A DNA stretch of 64,000 bases from CAIJXB01 sp964439595 (GTDB taxonomy: Bacteria; Chlamydiota; Chlamydiia; Chlamydiales; Rhabdochlamydiaceae), in assembly GCA_964439595.1 (NCBI GenBank), contig CAYTOK010000002.1, positions 62,001-126,000 on the forward strand. Reading direction: 5' to 3'. Below, piece by piece: positions 61,348 to 64,000 of the stretch (the first letter of the stretch is position 1; each line of letters begins with the position of its first letter). The translations under genes were made by a program, and so were the position numbers. The notes below the pieces were generated by a model, which worked only from the letters and a program-made list of their open reading frames with translations, searched no databases and was not told where the DNA came from.

Positions 61348-63855
61348 TTACATTAAGAACTCTATTTTTTTTAGATCAGCGATGTGACGAATACTAGCCA
61401 TCATTTGATCGCTTATTTGCGTATTTTCGCTAAGGTCTAAAAAATTTATAGATATAGGTGCGCTCATTGTAAAAAGTTTATTTCTCAGAGCTTTGGCCCC
61501 TACATCATCAATCTCATTATAGCTAAGATTTAACTTGGTAAATCGTTCTAATACTCCGGCGATGTGAGTCGCCCCTACTGAGCTGATACGATTGCGGCTA
61601 AGGTCTAAGAATTTGACTTCTGGCATGCCAAGGGCGATTTCTTCAGCTCCTGCATTGCTAATCTGGTTATTGCCAAGAAGTAGAACTTCTACTTTAGGCA
61701 TATGGAGAGCAATAGCTGTAGTTCCCCTATCTGTGATCTTATTGCCGGTAAGGTCCAATAAAGAGATGTTTTTTGCATTTGGATGTGTAGCTATTAGAGC
61801 TGCTAAGTCGTCGTCAATACGACAATTTCCAGCTGTTAGCTTCTTAATATCAGGACATAGCATTAGTATTCGCTGCATCCCTCTAGCTGAAAGTTCCATA
61901 TCACTTAAATCTAGGGTTTGGATTTTACCTCCGCTAGTTTTTAATAGAGCTATCAAAGAAGCTTCTGTAAGACCGAGTTCTCTAACTGGAACTCCAAGAG
62001 TAAGCTGAGACAGTTTGTCTGCTTCAGATGTAGGAGTAGAGAACTCGATCTTTTTATGTTTGTTAATCATGAAATCCATCATGTCTTTGCTGATCCGAGT
62101 GGAGTCCAATCTTACTTTTCTTAGGTCGTCTGATTCATCGATCTTTCTAGAGATAGCTGCAGCTCCTTTATCGGTGATATCATTACCGCAAAGATCTATC
62201 TCCTCTAAGTAATTGTTTTCTAATGCTTTAGCGATTGCTGCAGCGCCCCTGTCGGTAATACGGCAGTTTTGAGCTTTTAAATACTCAAGATTAGGGCATA
62301 GAGTTAGTATGGATTGCAATCCTTCCTCAGAAAGTGGCATGTCGCTTAAATTTAAACGGGCCAATAGGAATCCTGCGGTTAAATGAAAAAACTGGTTGCT
62401 GTAGGCTTTTAATAGAGTTATTAGTGACTTTTCTGTAAGGCCTAAGTCTTTGGCTGGGGTTTTTGTATTAAGGCTCTTGAATAGACCTACCTCTTCTGGA
62501 GTCATCCTGCGGGAGATCTTATTGTTAGAAAAACGCATTTCCATCAACTGGGATTCTTCAATGATTGCGATAAGAGCCTCGGCGCCTGCATCGGTGATTT
62601 CATTATTCGTGACATCTAATGTATAGATCTTTTTTGTATTTGGATGCTCGGCTAATGTAATAGCCAACGCATCAGTAATCGAGCAGTTTCTGGCTATTAA
62701 GTGCTTAAGGTTAGGGCATAAAGTGAGTATAGATTGAAGTCCTTCACTAGAGAGGGGGATACCGCTTAAATCTAATGAGGTGATTTGCTTTCCTTGGGAT
62801 TTTAATAGATCTATCAAGGATCCTTCTGTGTCAAATCCTAGTCCTTTGATCGGGAAGTTTCTATTAATTTTTCTTACTAGATCTTCTTCATGACTAAGGA
62901 CTGATGAAGTAGAGGCTGCTTTTAGAGCAGTTTCTGGGGATTCTGTAGCAATCTCTTCCCCGTAGAGGTCCGTCAAAAGGGTTAAATCTGGTGAATTTTT
63001 CTTTAAGCTATCGTAGATAGTTTTTTGTGTTTCAGGGGGAATTGGGTTATTAGAAAGGTCTAAGAACTTTAGTAGAGCTTCTGGTCTTGTTTTGTTAAGT
63101 GCTTTTGTTAGCTCCCTAGCGCCTCTCATAGCGATCTGATTATTGGAAAGGTCTAATCCTAAAATTTGTTTTGTAGTTGGATGCTTAGCTAATGTCCCAA
63201 CTATTTCATCAGTAATTGAGCAGTTGTGAAGTATTAGCAGTTTAATATTAGGACATCGTGTTAATAAGATTTCTAGATTTTCAGATGTTATTCTTATCCC
63301 GCTTAGGTTTAAATTTATAATTGATCCTCCGCTAGATTTTAATAGACTGTTCAAAGTTTCTGTTGTAACTAAACCTAAAATTGGAGTTCCTTCGTTAATT
63401 TTACCCAGGAGTTCTTCAGGGCTAAGAACTGGAGCAGCTACTACTGGTTGTGGTGTAGCAGCTCTTGGTGGATGTGCTGTGGCTGGGTTTGGTGCAGTCT
63501 CGGTAATGGGGTCGGGTAAATCGACATCCCTGACTGGGGAGGGGAAATGGTGTTGTACAATGGCTTTAATATTTTCTGTAACAGTAAGGACTTTCTCTTC
63601 GACCTCAGAAGAAAGTTTGTCTTTATTTATATCTTTGTAGGTTGTTTCGAGTGTCTGTAGAGATCTCTGTATAGAGACGTCTTCAGAAAGACTAGGTTCT
63701 TGTAACACGCTTTTAACAAGTGCTACAATTTTATCTGATAAATCTGATAAGGCTTCTTCTGTAAGAGGTTTTCCTTGAAGATCTTTCATTGATCTAGTTT
63801 CTTCTATTAGGCTTTCAATTTGAGCTGTAATTAGGGTTGGATCTATTGGTTGCAT
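61348..63855 (-). CDS. leucine-rich repeat protein, four-module
   Basis: This is an 835-residue protein. Residues about 1-105 are helical. A Pro/Ala-rich linker (about 115-143) follows, then ribonuclease-inhibitor-type leucine-rich repeats to the end. The repeats are arranged in four tandem modules starting near residues 147, 321, 456 and 613. Each opens with a short helix, then GLxxESLIxLLK, LxLSxxxLSxEGLQxIL, CPNLKxLxAxNCxITD and LDLxxNxITDxGA. No signal peptide or membrane helix is seen. Such LRR proteins mediate protein binding; secretion into the host is inferred. The upstream 145 bp are AT-rich. Confidence 0.88.
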   Translation of the reverse strand: MQPIDPTLITAQIESLIEETRSMKDLQGKPLTEEALSDLSDKIVALVKSVLQEPSLSEDVSIQRSLQTLETTYKDINKDKLSSEVEEKVLTVTENIKAIVQHHFPSPVRDVDLPDPITETAPNPATAHPPRAATPQPVVAAPVLSPEELLGKINEGTPILGLVTTETLNSLLKSSGGSIINLNLSGIRITSENLEILLTRCPNIKLLILHNCSITDEIVGTLAKHPTTKQILGLDLSNNQIAMRGARELTKALNKTRPEALLKFLDLSNNPIPPETQKTIYDSLKKNSPDLTLLTDLYGEEIATESPETALKAASTSSVLSHEEDLVRKINRNFPIKGLGFDTEGSLIDLLKSQGKQITSLDLSGIPLSSEGLQSILTLCPNLKHLIARNCSITDALAITLAEHPNTKKIYTLDVTNNEITDAGAEALIAIIEESQLMEMRFSNNKISRRMTPEEVGLFKSLNTKTPAKDLGLTEKSLITLLKAYSNQFFHLTAGFLLARLNLSDMPLSEEGLQSILTLCPNLEYLKAQNCRITDRGAAAIAKALENNYLEEIDLCGNDITDKGAAAISRKIDESDDLRKVRLDSTRISKDMMDFMINKHKKIEFSTPTSEADKLSQLTLGVPVRELGLTEASLIALLKTSGGKIQTLDLSDMELSARGMQRILMLCPDIKKLTAGNCRIDDDLAALIATHPNAKNISLLDLTGNKITDRGTTAIALHMPKVEVLLLGNNQISNAGAEEIALGMPEVKFLDLSRNRISSVGATHIAGVLERFTKLNLSYNEIDDVGAKALRNKLFTMSAPISINFLDLSENTQISDQMMASIRHIADLKKIEFLM

Positions 63856-64000
63856 TTTTTCCTCCTCTAGTGTTGTTTATTTTAATTCTTGTATTTTTTT
63901 AATAAATTAGCAATTTTAATAATTTCATAGCTTGTTTAAGTTTCTTATGTTGTTATATTTATTAATTAAAAATCGATGGTTTGCTGATTCTTTAATAAGA

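Noticed and set aside
1..64000. tRNA, rRNA, tmRNA, CRISPR arrays and complete insertion sequences
   Set aside because: No cloverleaf with a T-arm, no conserved rRNA core, no regular repeat-spacer array and no intact transposase were seen on either strand by eye. A covariance-model scan would be decisive.

Overview
The window looks like a chromosome segment of a member of the phylum Chlamydiae outside the genus Chlamydia (an environmental or arthropod-associated lineage). It is AT-rich. Several housekeeping blocks keep the gene order I recall from Chlamydia: pdhA-pdhB-pdhC next to lpxD-ompH-bamA-recR-fabH-fabD-fabG-acpP; trxB next to acpS; hemW, a small acidic protein, then sucA-sucB; nifS next to a PP2C phosphatase; and yicC-gmk-small ORF-metG. 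The genus cannot be fixed from sequence alone. Low GC, a group II intron relic and many eukaryote-like domains would fit Rhabdochlamydiaceae or Simkaniaceae (inference).

Layout. 1-2150: two Inc-like membrane proteins inside duplicated flanking sequence, then a small lipoprotein. 2209-5583: pyruvate dehydrogenase operon. 5717-6490: unknown membrane protein. 6500-10510 (minus): lipid A and outer-membrane assembly genes lpxD, ompH/skp and bamA. 10621-11220: recR. 11379-14354: fatty acid synthesis genes fabH, fabD, fabG and acpP. 14426-16433: a frameshifted ankyrin-like gene divergent from a CheD-like putative deamidase. 16472-20295 (minus): complete potABCD polyamine importer. 20485-24986: trxB, a beta-barrel candidate, acpS, a YacL-type PIN/TRAM protein, an Inc-like gene and hsp20. 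25179-32577: rlmH, lgt, xerD, an unknown exported protein, a degenerate class III cyclase, a KP-repeat basic protein, holA and an rsmI-like methyltransferase. 32769-39291: accessory island with unknown genes, a group II intron relic, a frameshifted J-domain gene and an EEP nuclease/phosphatase fusion. 39292-46318: hemW, an acidic coiled-coil protein, sucA, sucB and lpdA. 46392-51745: an actin-fragmin-kinase-like protein and partner, DUF486, nifS, PP2C and a secreted serpin. 51825-57369: valS and a tandem paralogous pair. 57516-61291: yicC, gmk, an omega-like small protein and metG. 61348-63855: a four-module leucine-rich repeat protein.

How the genes fit together. The metabolic genes give acetyl-CoA (pdh), 2-oxoglutarate oxidation (sucAB and lpdA), fatty acid synthesis up to ACP activation (fab genes, acpP, acpS) and envelope building (lpxD, bamA, skp, lgt). 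Between them sit islands of predicted host-interaction proteins: bilobed-hydrophobic membrane proteins and ankyrin, LRR, kinase-like, deamidase-like, EEP, J-domain and serpin proteins. Many of these have long AT-rich leaders carrying TAATTAA-type sequence. No tRNA, rRNA or CRISPR array was recognised.

The observations most worth following are: (i) duplicated promoter and terminator flanks around unrelated Inc-like cargo; (ii) a stand-alone CheD-like deamidase signature; (iii) a likely divergent RNA polymerase omega subunit in the yicC-gmk neighbourhood; (iv) a class III cyclase that has lost key catalytic residues; (v) an actin-fragmin-kinase-like protein; (vi) a secreted serpin; (vii) two apparent frameshifts; and (viii) a leader terminator just upstream of the hemW operon.
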